Shown here: positions 8,097 to 16,976 of the stretch, one piece after another
How the letters are laid out: each line of letters begins with the position of its first letter
Numbering within the stretch: the first letter of the stretch is position 1
Assembly: GCA_050299175.1 (NCBI GenBank)
Contig: JBNKVM010000009.1
Span: 1-64,000, forward strand
Direction: 5' to 3'
Source: JAPHTQ01 sp050299175
Lineage (GTDB): Bacteria; Pseudomonadota; Gammaproteobacteria; Thiohalomonadales; Thiohalomonadaceae
DNA: 64,000 bases
Position numbers and translations under genes: made by a program
The notes under the pieces: generated by a model
The model's database searches: none
Told to the model about the DNA's origin: nothing
The model's input: only the letters and a program-made list of their open reading frames with translations

Positions 8097-9881
8097 ATGT
8101 CCTTTAGTCGTCGACAGTTTATCCAATTGATGGGTATCGCAGGTGCCGCTGGCATGCTGCCAGGTTGCGATATGCCTGGAAAAGAGAGCAGCAAGGCCCC
8201 CGCCGACCTCTATGAGGTGCCGCAGTTCGGCAACCTTACCCTGATGCACATCACCGATACTCACGCCCAACTCAATCCCATCTATTTCCGCGAACCGAAC
8301 GTCAATCTCGGTATCGGTGCCGCCGAGGGCAAGGCACCGCACTTGGTGGGGGAGAAGCTGTTGCAGCATTTCGGTGTCAAGCCAGGCGGTATCGAATCCC
8401 ATGCTTTTACCTATTTGAACTATGCCGATGCGGCACAGAAATATGGCAAGGTCGGCGGTTTTGCCCACTTGGCGACCTTGGTCAAACGCCTGCGCGCTGA
8501 GCGTAGCCACGGAAATACCCTGTTGCTCGATGGTGGCGATACCTGGCAAGGCTCTGGCACGGCGCTGTGGACCCGTGGAATGGATATGGTCGAGGCCTGT
8601 AACAAGCTGGGCGTCGATATCATGACCGGTCACTGGGAATTCACCTATATGGACGAAGAGGTGCTGAAGAATATCGCCGCGTTCAAGGGCGAGTTCGTGG
8701 CACAGAACGTCAAGGTTAACGAGGTGGCACTGTTCGACTACAAGTTTGCCGATTTCGCTGACTTTAACGAGGATAGTGGCCATGCCTTCAAGCCTTATAC
8801 CATGCGTACCATGAACGGCGTGCGGGTAGCAGTGATCGGTCAGGCCTTCCCCTATACCCCCATCGCCAATCCGTCGCGTTTCATTCCCGACTGGACTTTC
8901 GGTATCCGCGACGACGATATGCAGGCGCTGATCGATGAAATCCGTGAAAATGAAAAGCCGGATGTGGTGGTGGTGATCTCGCATAACGGTATGGATGTGG
9001 ATCTGAAAATGGCCGAGGTGGTCAGCGGTATCGACGTTATTCTCGGCGGTCATACCCACGATGGCATGCCGGCACCGACTATCGTCAAGAATGCGGGCGG
9101 TAAGACTCTGGTGACCAATGCCGGTTCCAACGGCAAGTTCCTCGGGGTGATGGACCTCGACGTACGTGATGGTAAGGTGCGGGATTTCCGTTACAAGCTG
9201 CTGCCGGTCTTCTCCAACCTGATCGAGCCGGATGCAGAGATGCAGGCCTATATTGATGGTGTGCGCAAACCCTATCTGCCGCAGTTGAACGAAGAATTGG
9301 CGACCGCAGGCGACCTGCTCTATCGCCGTGGCAACTTCAACGGCACCTTCGACCAGATCATCTGCGATGCCCAGCGTATCGTCGGCGATGCGCAGATCTC
9401 CCTCTCACCCGGTTTCCGCTGGGGTACCACCGTGCTGCCTGGGCAGAAGATCACCATGGAGCACGTGATGGATCAGACTGGCACTACTTATCCCGAGACC
9501 TATGTGCGGGAGATGAGCGGTGCCGAGATCAAGCTGATCCTGGAAGACGTGATGGACAACCTGTTTAACCAGGACCCTTACTATCAGCAGGGTGGGGATA
9601 TGGTGCGCGTTGGTGGTATGGACTATGTCTGCGATCCGACCGCGGAGATGGGCAAGCGTGTACTGGACATGGCGCTGGACGATGGTACGCCGATCGAAGC
9701 AGAGAAAAAGTACAAGGTCGCTGGTTGGGCCACCGTCGGTTCCCAGTCGCCGGGCCGCCCCATCTGGGATGTAGTCGCCGACTATTTGCGCGACGTCAAG
9801 GAGGCCAAGGTTACCAAGCTCAATACCCCCAAATTGAAAAACGTGGCGGGTAATCCGGGTCTGGCCGACTATAGCGCCTGA
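8097..9881 (+). CDS. soxB: thiosulfohydrolase SoxB
   Basis: Periplasmic dimanganese enzyme of the Sox pathway that hydrolyses the terminal sulfate group from the cysteine-S-thiosulfonate carried by SoxYZ. The 594-aa product starts at the ATG with CAGGAG upstream and has a twin-arginine signal (MSFSRRQFIQLMGIAGAAG), followed by an LPGC sequence. Metallophosphoesterase motifs are present in order: ITDTHAQLNP, LLDGGDTWQGSG, the SoxB-typical TGHWEFTYMDE, VVISHNGMDVD and GGHTHDGMP; the C-terminal 5'-nucleotidase-like domain follows. No other sox genes are in the window, so this soxB stands alone, as in many gammaproteobacterial sulfur oxidisers lacking SoxCD. A strong terminator follows. Confidence 0.95.
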   Translation: MSFSRRQFIQLMGIAGAAGMLPGCDMPGKESSKAPADLYEVPQFGNLTLMHITDTHAQLNPIYFREPNVNLGIGAAEGKAPHLVGEKLLQHFGVKPGGIESHAFTYLNYADAAQKYGKVGGFAHLATLVKRLRAERSHGNTLLLDGGDTWQGSGTALWTRGMDMVEACNKLGVDIMTGHWEFTYMDEEVLKNIAAFKGEFVAQNVKVNEVALFDYKFADFADFNEDSGHAFKPYTMRTMNGVRVAVIGQAFPYTPIANPSRFIPDWTFGIRDDDMQALIDEIRENEKPDVVVVISHNGMDVDLKMAEVVSGIDVILGGHTHDGMPAPTIVKNAGGKTLVTNAGSNGKFLGVMDLDVRDGKVRDFRYKLLPVFSNLIEPDAEMQAYIDGVRKPYLPQLNEELATAGDLLYRRGNFNGTFDQIICDAQRIVGDAQISLSPGFRWGTTVLPGQKITMEHVMDQTGTTYPETYVREMSGAEIKLILEDVMDNLFNQDPYYQQGGDMVRVGGMDYVCDPTAEMGKRVLDMALDDGTPIEAEKKYKVAGWATVGSQSPGRPIWDVVADYLRDVKEAKVTKLNTPKLKNVAGNPGLADYSA

Positions 9882-9889
9882 TCGACTCG

Positions 9890-9916
9890 GCGGGGCCATT
9901 GGGCCCCGCTGTTTTT
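9890..9916 (+). terminator. rho-independent terminator after soxB
   Basis: Stem GCGGGGCC (9890-9897) and GGCCCCGC (9902-9909) with a 4-nt loop, followed by TGTTTTT. It lies 8 bp downstream of the soxB stop and makes soxB a single-gene transcription unit. Confidence 0.85.
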
Positions 9917-10056
9917 CCTCCCTGCCTTGTAATTCTTCCTCCAAAGCACGATAACCACAGCAGACGGGCAAGCATATTGATCCCACGCATTGTATGATGC
10001 GTTTTCCGTATGCTTACATTTGTTCATTTACCGACTGTAAAAGGGTTATTACACTG

Positions 10057-11277
10057 ATGAGTGTTACACGCTTTTCCGATCTGCTTGAAATCCAGTCCGA
10101 TGGCACACCGTACGTGCTCAGCAACGTGCATCACCTGCCAGAGTTACTACAAATGGATGCCGAGGAAGTGCTGGCGCGGTTCAAACAGGATCAGGTGAAT
10201 GATTTCCGTAAGGTGATCGGCGAACTGGAAGATTCGGCTAACCCACTCTACAAGCAGTTCGCTGCGTTACGGGCGATAGCGGAGAAGGAACCGGGTAACC
10301 CCTTCGGTCAGACGGCGTTGTTCAATCCAGGGGCGCTGGAAAAGATGTTCCTGGAGTTACACGATCACGTAATGGACCACCCCGTCTGGCGCCACCCGTT
10401 CTTTGTGCGGGTCTTTAATGGTAATTTTGATCAGCAACAGATCACCCGTTTCGCCGTGCAGTACTTCAACCAGATTAAAAATACCCGTCAATGCGTGGCG
10501 CTGGCGCTGGGTCGTTTCTCGGGCGTCATGGCCATGCCCTACGGCCAGCTCAACGAGCGCATCTCCGAGCTGACCCAGATTGTGCTGGCGCAGCTGGTGG
10601 CCGATGAATACGGTGTTGGTATGCACTCGGTAGAGGATTACCCGTCACTCGGTGGGCTGTTTAAATCCACCACCCACATCGTGATGTACCGGCAGATATT
10701 CGAAGGTTTGGGTGTGCCGTTCGAAGAGCAGGATCAACCGATGCTCCACGGTGTTGCCGATAATGTCCTGATCCAGCGGCTGGTTGCCGGGGATGAGTCG
10801 TTCACCACGATGGAGGCCCTGGCTTCGGTCGGTCTGGGCATGGAGTGGGGGGTACCGGAATTCTTCACTCTGCTGCTCGGTGGCATCATCCGTTTTGCCT
10901 GGCAAAACAATGTACAGATGACCCGTTACCAACTGTTGGTGTTGGTGGCGCATGTGCAGTACGACGTATTGCACGCTATCTCGGTGATGCTGGTTACCAG
11001 TTTCTACTGTCGTGACGACAAGGCGATGGCGCAGATCAAGAATGCTACCAACATGTTGATGTCAGGTCGCTACGGCATGATGACCGAGGTGTATCGCCAC
11101 GTCTTCGGCGAAGAGTGCACCTCATTGCACGACATTAATCTGGATTCACGCTACCACATTACCGATCGACGTATCGAAGCGGCTTTGTTGAAGGCACGCG
11201 CGAATGTGGCGGAAGGCAGGGTAGTGGATGTAGAAAATTATCGTAAGAGTACGCAGATGCCGTTCGTATTTGCCTAA
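10057..11277 (+). CDS. heme-oxygenase-like iron-containing redox enzyme family protein
   Basis: A 406-aa protein. The region from about residue 105 to 330 has the long helices and scattered acidic/His ligands of the heme-oxygenase-like (TenA/PqqC/HDO) superfamily: HPVWRHPFFVRVFNG, FAVQYFNQIKNT, LVADEYGVGMHSVEDYP, GMEWGVPEFF and VQYDVLHA. The Glu/His-rich pattern could bind a diiron centre, as in HDO oxygenases/oxidases, but the substrate cannot be told. The ATG at 10057 has AAGGG upstream; the in-frame start at 9994 adds residues of non-conserved character. The coding region ends inside an 8-bp direct repeat (CCTAACGG) that borders the MITE-like element, so its stop codon is part of a target duplication. 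Monocistronic. Confidence 0.7.
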   Translation: MSVTRFSDLLEIQSDGTPYVLSNVHHLPELLQMDAEEVLARFKQDQVNDFRKVIGELEDSANPLYKQFAALRAIAEKEPGNPFGQTALFNPGALEKMFLELHDHVMDHPVWRHPFFVRVFNGNFDQQQITRFAVQYFNQIKNTRQCVALALGRFSGVMAMPYGQLNERISELTQIVLAQLVADEYGVGMHSVEDYPSLGGLFKSTTHIVMYRQIFEGLGVPFEEQDQPMLHGVADNVLIQRLVAGDESFTTMEALASVGLGMEWGVPEFFTLLLGGIIRFAWQNNVQMTRYQLLVLVAHVQYDVLHAISVMLVTSFYCRDDKAMAQIKNATNMLMSGRYGMMTEVYRHVFGEECTSLHDINLDSRYHITDRRIEAALLKARANVAEGRVVDVENYRKSTQMPFVFA

Positions 11278-11280
11278 CGG

Positions 11281-11417
11281 GCACCTCTAAAAATTCAATC
11301 AAGCCGCGATTGCGGCGTTGGAAAGCGTCTCAAAATGCTCATTTACTCCATGTAAACTGCGCTTTTTCGTTGCTTTCCGCCTTGCACTCATCGACTTGAT
11401 TGAATTCTTAGAGGCAC
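11281..11417. mobile_element. MITE-like element with inverted repeats and 8-bp target duplication
   Basis: 137-bp non-coding element. Its ends are imperfect inverted repeats of about 23 bp (11281-11303 and 11395-11417; 20 of 23 positions match, core CCTCTAA...AATTCAATCAAG). It is flanked by direct copies of CCTAACGG at 11273-11280 and 11418-11425, the expected target-site duplication. The left copy carries the TAA stop of the plus-strand gene and the right copy carries the TAG stop (as CTA) of the minus-strand GGDEF-EAL gene. No second copy was seen in this window. Folded as RNA it would form a long hairpin on either strand and may terminate both convergent genes. Confidence 0.75.
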
Positions 11418-11418
11418 C

Positions 11419-14022
11419 CTAACGGTAATCGCGGATATCGTGGACCTTACCGCCACCTGCCAGTAGCGGCATCATCGTTTCAATTTCATCGGCGCGCATC
11501 GGTCTACCGTAGTGGTGGCCCTGGATAACGTCACAGTTAAGCATTTCCAGTTGCGTGGCGATTTCACCGCTTTCCACCCCTTCGGCAACGACTTTCAGAC
11601 CGAGGTTGTGCGCCAGGTCGATAGTGGAATGGACGATCACCGCGTCGTTTTCGTCGTAGACCATATCGCTGACAAAGGATTTGTCTATCTTCAATTCCTG
11701 TACGGGTAGCTGCTTGATATAGGCGAGGGAAGAGAAGCCTGTGCCGAAATCGTCAATGGCGATCTTTAATCCCAACTGGTTGAGTTTATCGAGGGTCGAC
11801 TTGGCATTGATCGGGTCGGCCATCATTGCTGTTTCGGTGATCTCGAGCATTATTTTCTGTGGATTGATCTCCCACTTTTGTAGCATTTCCGCCAGAGTTT
11901 CGACAAAATCACGCGCCTGCAGGTTGAATACAGAGATATTAATCGATACCAGTCCCGGATCGTGGCCTGCCGAAATCCAGCGGCGGATCTGTTTGAAACT
12001 GTTCTCCAGTACCCAGTGGGTGATGGCATGAATGGCCCCGGTCTGTTCTGCGATGGGGATGAACTCTTCGGGTGAGACGTAACCGTGTACCGGATGATTC
12101 CACCGTAACAGTACTTCCATGCCTGCATATTCACCACTGTGCAAAAATTGCTGTGGCTGGAAACTGAGTTGTAGGACATCCTGTGAGACCGCGTGGCGCA
12201 GATCGGTGGCCAGGGATAGATGTAGAATATTGTTGGTGTCGTGTTTACGCTCGTAGAGTGAATAGCCTGTTTTCAGTTGTTTCGCGATATGCATCGCAAT
12301 GTCCGCGTAACGTGTTAGCTCTGCGGGACTGGTGGCATGAGAAGGGTAGAGCGCGATACCGATACTACAGCTTACATAGAGATTGATCTGCTCCACCTGG
12401 AAAGGCTGGGTGAATTCCGTTAGTAGCTTGCGCGCAGTGTAAATCGCTTCTTCCTGACCAATGCCCGGCTGCAGTACGATAAACTCATCGCTACCCAGCC
12501 GCGCCACCATGTCCTCAGTGCGTATTAGGTAGCGCAGTCGTTCACCGAATAGTTGCAAAATACGATCACCAATACGATGCCCCAGGGTATCGTTAATATC
12601 CTTGAATCGATCCAGCCCAAGCATCAGCACGGCGATGGAGCTCCCTTTCTCCTGGGCGATACGGCACTGCTTTTCTAATTCCTTCTGTAATTTGTAGCGA
12701 TTGGGCAGGGAGGTCAGGCTATCGTGCAGCGCCTGATGTTCCAGAGCGCGTTGGCGATCTTGCACTTGCTCACGCATTTCATCGAAGGCATCGATCAATT
12801 TCTGGGTTTCTATGCTGTTGACCTGGGGTAGTGGTAAAGGTTCTGCGTTATTCGCTTCTGCACGCAATGCGCCCGCTACACGTGAAATCGGTTTTAGAAT
12901 TCCTCGCTGGAAATAGAAAAAGCCCATCGCCAGGATGAGCAGGATGATTAGTGAGAGTGACCAGACGCCGTTGGCGATAGTTTCGGTAATGATTTGTTGG
13001 CGGGTTGCCTCGTTGGCAGAATAGCGTTGGATAGTCTGATCCAGTACAGCAAGATAACTCCATAGGAGTTCGAAATTTGGCTGAATGGCATCTTTCAGAT
13101 ACGGTATATCCGTACGTAGATATTCATTCGGTTTACTGTTACGGATCTGTTGATAACCCTGGTCCCACTTGTGCATTAATGCCAGCATCGAGGTGAGGCG
13201 CGTATGATTACTTTCATCTAGCAGTTTCTGTTGTTGTTGCTGGATGTTCTTCAGTTGTGTTTCGATAGCAACGTAGAACAGATTAATTTCGTTCTGCAGG
13301 TTCAGATAGTCGGTGGACTGCGGTTTGTCGCGGCGCATATCGATATATCGGGTCAGGGTAGTGTTCAGTTCCTGCCAGCGTGTAAGTAGTAGCTTCAGTA
13401 GATTTTTTAACTGCAGTTCATCTGAACCATTCTCCGCCTGATTGAGACTCCTGATAACCTCATTCCCGGTTTTACTGAAGGCACTTGCACTGGCACGATT
13501 GGTTTGCTCAATGGCGTTGATGATAGGCGTGTTGTTGCCGGTGTAGAGTCGAGTATCCATCACGTGATCGAGACGCGGATGCATCGACTGTATGCTGGTA
13601 CCCAAGGTATCGAACTTACGGGCGTAGCCTAGCGTTTCCAGCCAACCGTCCTTTTTCAGCTCATTAAAATATTGTGTGGCCTGGTCGACGCTCTGGTGCA
13701 CTGCTGCTCGAAGTGGATCAGCCGGGTCCCACATATAGGCGCTCAGATTCTCTTCCATCTCTACCACACTGCCGCGTAGTTGCCTTACCAGTTCGGCCAT
13801 GTGGTTGCGTTGCTCGATATTACGCAAGTGCTCCTGGCCCTGTTCGACGACATAGGATTGGGCCAGCCAGGCAAAGGCAAGGATCAGGGTGGTGAGCACA
13901 CCGGTGATGACGATGTAACGTTGTTGCAGACTGTAGCTTTTCTTCGTCTGCGATTTGTGGGCTTGATCGTCGTACACCGTATCTCCAAGTGGAAGGTGAT
14001 CTATCCCTTCCAGTTTAGCCAT
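11419..14022 (-). CDS. membrane GGDEF-EAL protein with HAMP domain
   Basis: Cyclic-di-GMP signalling protein. From the ATG at 14022 it is 867 aa: a first membrane helix (YIVITGVLTTLILAFAW), a long helical periplasmic sensor region of roughly 300 residues, a second membrane helix (SLSLIILLILAMGFFYF), HAMP, GGDEF and EAL. The EAL domain has EVLLRWNHP, the metal loop DDFGTGFSSLAYI, KIDKSFV and VAEGVE, so phosphodiesterase activity is likely. The GGDEF domain is altered: GSDEF replaces GGDEF, and LGLDRFKDIND lacks the first Asp of the usual DxD metal site, so it may only bind GTP and regulate the EAL domain. An alternative ATG at 14061 adds 13 residues; neither start has a strong ribosome-binding site. 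Confidence 0.9.
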   Translation of the reverse strand: MAKLEGIDHLPLGDTVYDDQAHKSQTKKSYSLQQRYIVITGVLTTLILAFAWLAQSYVVEQGQEHLRNIEQRNHMAELVRQLRGSVVEMEENLSAYMWDPADPLRAAVHQSVDQATQYFNELKKDGWLETLGYARKFDTLGTSIQSMHPRLDHVMDTRLYTGNNTPIINAIEQTNRASASAFSKTGNEVIRSLNQAENGSDELQLKNLLKLLLTRWQELNTTLTRYIDMRRDKPQSTDYLNLQNEINLFYVAIETQLKNIQQQQQKLLDESNHTRLTSMLALMHKWDQGYQQIRNSKPNEYLRTDIPYLKDAIQPNFELLWSYLAVLDQTIQRYSANEATRQQIITETIANGVWSLSLIILLILAMGFFYFQRGILKPISRVAGALRAEANNAEPLPLPQVNSIETQKLIDAFDEMREQVQDRQRALEHQALHDSLTSLPNRYKLQKELEKQCRIAQEKGSSIAVLMLGLDRFKDINDTLGHRIGDRILQLFGERLRYLIRTEDMVARLGSDEFIVLQPGIGQEEAIYTARKLLTEFTQPFQVEQINLYVSCSIGIALYPSHATSPAELTRYADIAMHIAKQLKTGYSLYERKHDTNNILHLSLATDLRHAVSQDVLQLSFQPQQFLHSGEYAGMEVLLRWNHPVHGYVSPEEFIPIAEQTGAIHAITHWVLENSFKQIRRWISAGHDPGLVSINISVFNLQARDFVETLAEMLQKWEINPQKIMLEITETAMMADPINAKSTLDKLNQLGLKIAIDDFGTGFSSLAYIKQLPVQELKIDKSFVSDMVYDENDAVIVHSTIDLAHNLGLKVVAEGVESGEIATQLEMLNCDVIQGHHYGRPMRADEIETMMPLLAGGGKVHDIRDYR

Positions 14023-14201
14023 CCTTGCAGGGCACGGCCAATCGTGCCGACAGATGGACATAGCCGGGTTTGTTTCAGCTTGTGCGCCGGATCACTTTAT
14101 AGCATTGATGTGCGGCGAGATATGGGGGATGCTATAGACAGGTTGTATCTCCATCATTTCTGCTATGTTCATGTGAGAGCGTCCGACCGCAAGGGGGAGT
14201 T

Positions 14202-14525
14202 ATGTTAAATCGCATCGAACCTGAAGTAGGCAAGTGGTACCGCAACGATAGTGGCGCCAGCTTCGAAGTCGTCGCCACGGACGAGGACGAGGGGATTGTC
14301 GAGATCCAGTATTTCGATGGCGCCATTGAAGAACTGGATATCGACAGCTGGCATTCGCAGCGTTTTCAGCCTGGCGCGGCGCCAGAAGACTGGTCGGGCC
14401 CGTTCGACGACCTCGTTGCTGACGATTTCGGCGATACTGAACAGGCACGCCACCCCGACGAACGGGGTAATCCGCTCGATACCCTCGACTGGGCGGTGGA
14501 TTCTGAGGCTGAGGACGAGGACTGA
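14202..14525 (+). CDS. small acidic conserved protein (DUF6763-like)
   Basis: A 107-aa, strongly acidic protein (opening MLNRIEPEVGKWYRNDSGASF; ending in Asp/Glu-rich EAEDED). The N-terminal half looks like a compact beta-rich domain (WYRNDSGASFEVVATDEDEGIVEIQYFDG cut into strands by Asp/Gly turns), the second half is extended. I tentatively associate it with the small conserved proteobacterial family DUF6763; no function is known. AAGGGGGAG sits just upstream of the ATG. It is divergent from the GGDEF-EAL gene and convergent with the Lon-family gene, with an 8-bp gap. Confidence 0.6.
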   Translation: MLNRIEPEVGKWYRNDSGASFEVVATDEDEGIVEIQYFDGAIEELDIDSWHSQRFQPGAAPEDWSGPFDDLVADDFGDTEQARHPDERGNPLDTLDWAVDSEAEDED

Positions 14526-14533
14526 GCGCTAAC

Positions 14534-16945
14534 TCATTCGTCGCTACTCTCCTTGTCCTTACCGTGGTCGCCGAACTGCTGCCTTATCAGGGCCATCTCT
14601 TTTAGTCGCGCCTGCACCCTGCCGTTGATGCTCTCTTTCGGATATTCCCCTTTGGCATTGGCCTTCCCCGCCGTGAGGCCTGTCAGCAGCGTTAGCGCCT
14701 GATCCACTTCTTCCACCGCATAGATACTGAACTGTTTCTGTTTTACCGCTTCAATAACATCCCGCCGTAGCATCAGATTCTTGACGTTGGTGGCGGGGAT
14801 AATCACTCCCTGGCTGCCGTCCAGGCCACGGGCGCGGCAGACTTCGAAGAAACCCTCGATTTTTTCGTTGACCCCACCAATGGGTTGAACCTGGCCACGC
14901 TGATTCACCGAACCGGTCATGGCAAAGGATTGTTTGATCGGTATTTCGGCCAGTGCCGAAAGCAGGGCACACAACTCCGCCAGCGAGGCGCTGTCACCAT
15001 CGACACCACCGTAGTTTTGTTCGAACACCAGGCTGGCAGAAAGGGAGAGCGGCTGTTTCTGCGCATAACGGGCGGCGAGGAAGGCTGAGAGGATCAGTAC
15101 CCCCTTGGAATGGATCGGGCCGCTCATCTCCACTTCACGTTCGATGTCTACCACGCTGCCTTCGCCGATGTGTACGGTGGCGGTGATCCGTGAAGGCTGG
15201 CCGAACATGTAGTTACCCAGGCCAAGCACCGACAGGGCATTGACCTGGCCGATACATTCGCCGTCGCTGTCGATGAAGATATCACCACGATGGATCGCCT
15301 CCTGCACCCGTTCGCGAACCCGTGAGGCACGGTGGATCTGCTGCTCGATGGTGTCGTCGATATCGTCGGGTTTGACCGCTTGGTGACCCTGTTGCCGCGC
15401 CAGATAGTCGGATTCGCGCAATAGGTCAGCAATGGAGCGCATGTGGGTGGTTAGCTTCTCCGCATCTTCCACATGGCGCGAGGCGTAGTCGATGACTCGT
15501 GCCACTGCATCGCGACTGAAAGGGAGTAGCTGCTCTTTGCGCGCCAGGGTGGCGATCACCCGTGCCATCAACAGGTTGTTTTCGTCGTTACGCTCGATGC
15601 GCTCGTCGAAGTCGGCCTGGATCTTGAACAACTCACCGAAGTCCGGGTCGTACTCCTGCAACAAATAGTAGAGGCGTCGATCTCCCAGCAGCACCACCTT
15701 GATATCGAGGGGAATAGGCTGTGGTTCCAGCGAAACGGTACTGGCCAGGCTGAGCATCTTCTCCAGCGATTCGATGTTAATTTTGTTTGAGTAGAGTGCC
15801 CGCTTCAGTCCTTCCCAGGCATAGGGATGAGAGAGCAGTTTATGTACGTCCAGTAGCAGATAGCCGCCATTGGCTTCGTGCAGGGCGCCGGGTTTGATCA
15901 GGGTGAAATCGGTGACCAGGGTGCCGAACTGGGCCATGTGTTCGGCGCGTCCGACCAGATTGAGATAGCTGGGGTTGTCCAGGTAGACCACCGGCGCACC
16001 GTCACCACGGCTATTGCGAATCAGGTTGTTGACTTTGTAACGGTGTAACTGACGCGGGTTAACCTGTTGCCCGGGTACCTCGCTACTCTCTTCCTGGACC
16101 AGAAAATCCTTTACGTTTTCGACGATGTCCTGCTCCACTGCATCCAGGTATTTGAGCACCTCGGGCAGGTTGTTATAGCTTTTTTTCAATTCATCGATGA
16201 GGTGGCCCACCGCATTCATGGTCATCTCGCGGTTAAGCTCCTTGACCTTGTCGCGTGTCTCCTTGCGCCACTGCGGGATGTGCTGAAGGATATCCTGTAG
16301 CTGTTCCTGTAGTGCCTCGACGATCTGTTCCAGGCGCTGCTGCTTCTCCTTCGGTAGCTTGGCGAACTCTTCAGGGTTGATTACCTCTTCGCCCTGCATC
16401 GGTGCGAAGGCAAAACCACTGGGGGTGCGGAACAGTTTTATCGATTGCTTCTGTGCGCCTTCTGAGAGTGCGCCGAAGGCCTGCTCCTGTTTTTGTTTTA
16501 ACTCCTCTTCCAGTGCCTGAATGTGTTCGCGATAGTCGTCGCTTTCGAAGGTTGCGGGGAGGGTGGTGGTTAACTCTTCGATGAACTGCTCCATGTCATG
16601 GCTCAGTTCCTGGCCGCGGCCGTGGGGCAACTCCAGCGCGCGAGGTTTGTGGGGTTGGTCGAAGTTGTTGATATAGCACCAGTCGGAGGGCTGGGGCTGG
16701 GAGCCTGCAATCTGCTTCAGGTAGTCTCCCACCATGGTGTGTTTGCCGATGCCGGGAGGTCCCATGACGTAGAGGTTGTAGCCCTCGTGGCGAATACCGA
16801 TGCCGAAGTGAACCGCCTTCACTGCGCGGGACTGGCCGATGATCTCGGTGAGATCATCCAGTTCAGCGGTGGTCTTGAATTTGAACTGCTTTGGATCGCA
16901 AGTATGGGCCAGGTTTTTGACCACCAGCGGTTTCGGTGCCTTCAT
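14534..16945 (-). CDS. Lon-family AAA+ protease (Lon-related, YcbZ-like)
   Basis: ATP-dependent serine protease of the Lon superfamily, 803 aa. The ATPase part opens with a Walker A-like GPPGIGKHTM near residue 60 and includes a long helical insertion (residues about 130-290) typical of the YcbZ-like branch rather than classical LonA. A sensor/AAA lid follows (EANGGYLLLDVHKLL, then HLR-type helices). The C-terminal protease domain has the catalytic Ser in GDSASLAELCALL and the catalytic Lys in GGVNEKIEGFF. AAGGAG precedes the ATG at 16945; a longer frame to 17038 overlaps the upstream gene and lacks conservation. Follows the DUF815 ATPase gene on the same strand with 31 bp between, so they may be cotranscribed. 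Confidence 0.9.
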   Translation of the reverse strand: MKAPKPLVVKNLAHTCDPKQFKFKTTAELDDLTEIIGQSRAVKAVHFGIGIRHEGYNLYVMGPPGIGKHTMVGDYLKQIAGSQPQPSDWCYINNFDQPHKPRALELPHGRGQELSHDMEQFIEELTTTLPATFESDDYREHIQALEEELKQKQEQAFGALSEGAQKQSIKLFRTPSGFAFAPMQGEEVINPEEFAKLPKEKQQRLEQIVEALQEQLQDILQHIPQWRKETRDKVKELNREMTMNAVGHLIDELKKSYNNLPEVLKYLDAVEQDIVENVKDFLVQEESSEVPGQQVNPRQLHRYKVNNLIRNSRGDGAPVVYLDNPSYLNLVGRAEHMAQFGTLVTDFTLIKPGALHEANGGYLLLDVHKLLSHPYAWEGLKRALYSNKINIESLEKMLSLASTVSLEPQPIPLDIKVVLLGDRRLYYLLQEYDPDFGELFKIQADFDERIERNDENNLLMARVIATLARKEQLLPFSRDAVARVIDYASRHVEDAEKLTTHMRSIADLLRESDYLARQQGHQAVKPDDIDDTIEQQIHRASRVRERVQEAIHRGDIFIDSDGECIGQVNALSVLGLGNYMFGQPSRITATVHIGEGSVVDIEREVEMSGPIHSKGVLILSAFLAARYAQKQPLSLSASLVFEQNYGGVDGDSASLAELCALLSALAEIPIKQSFAMTGSVNQRGQVQPIGGVNEKIEGFFEVCRARGLDGSQGVIIPATNVKNLMLRRDVIEAVKQKQFSIYAVEEVDQALTLLTGLTAGKANAKGEYPKESINGRVQARLKEMALIRQQFGDHGKDKESSDE

Positions 16946-16976
16946 AACGCTCCTTAATGGAATCTGTTTTTCTTGT

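Noticed and set aside
8010..9059. 349-aa open frame on the minus strand inside soxB
   Set aside because: It lies opposite a full SoxB with all motifs; its composition is that of an antisense shadow and it has no ribosome-binding site.
11281..11417. The hairpin region as a small RNA gene
   Set aside because: The inverted ends and 8-bp direct repeats explain it better as an inserted mobile element.
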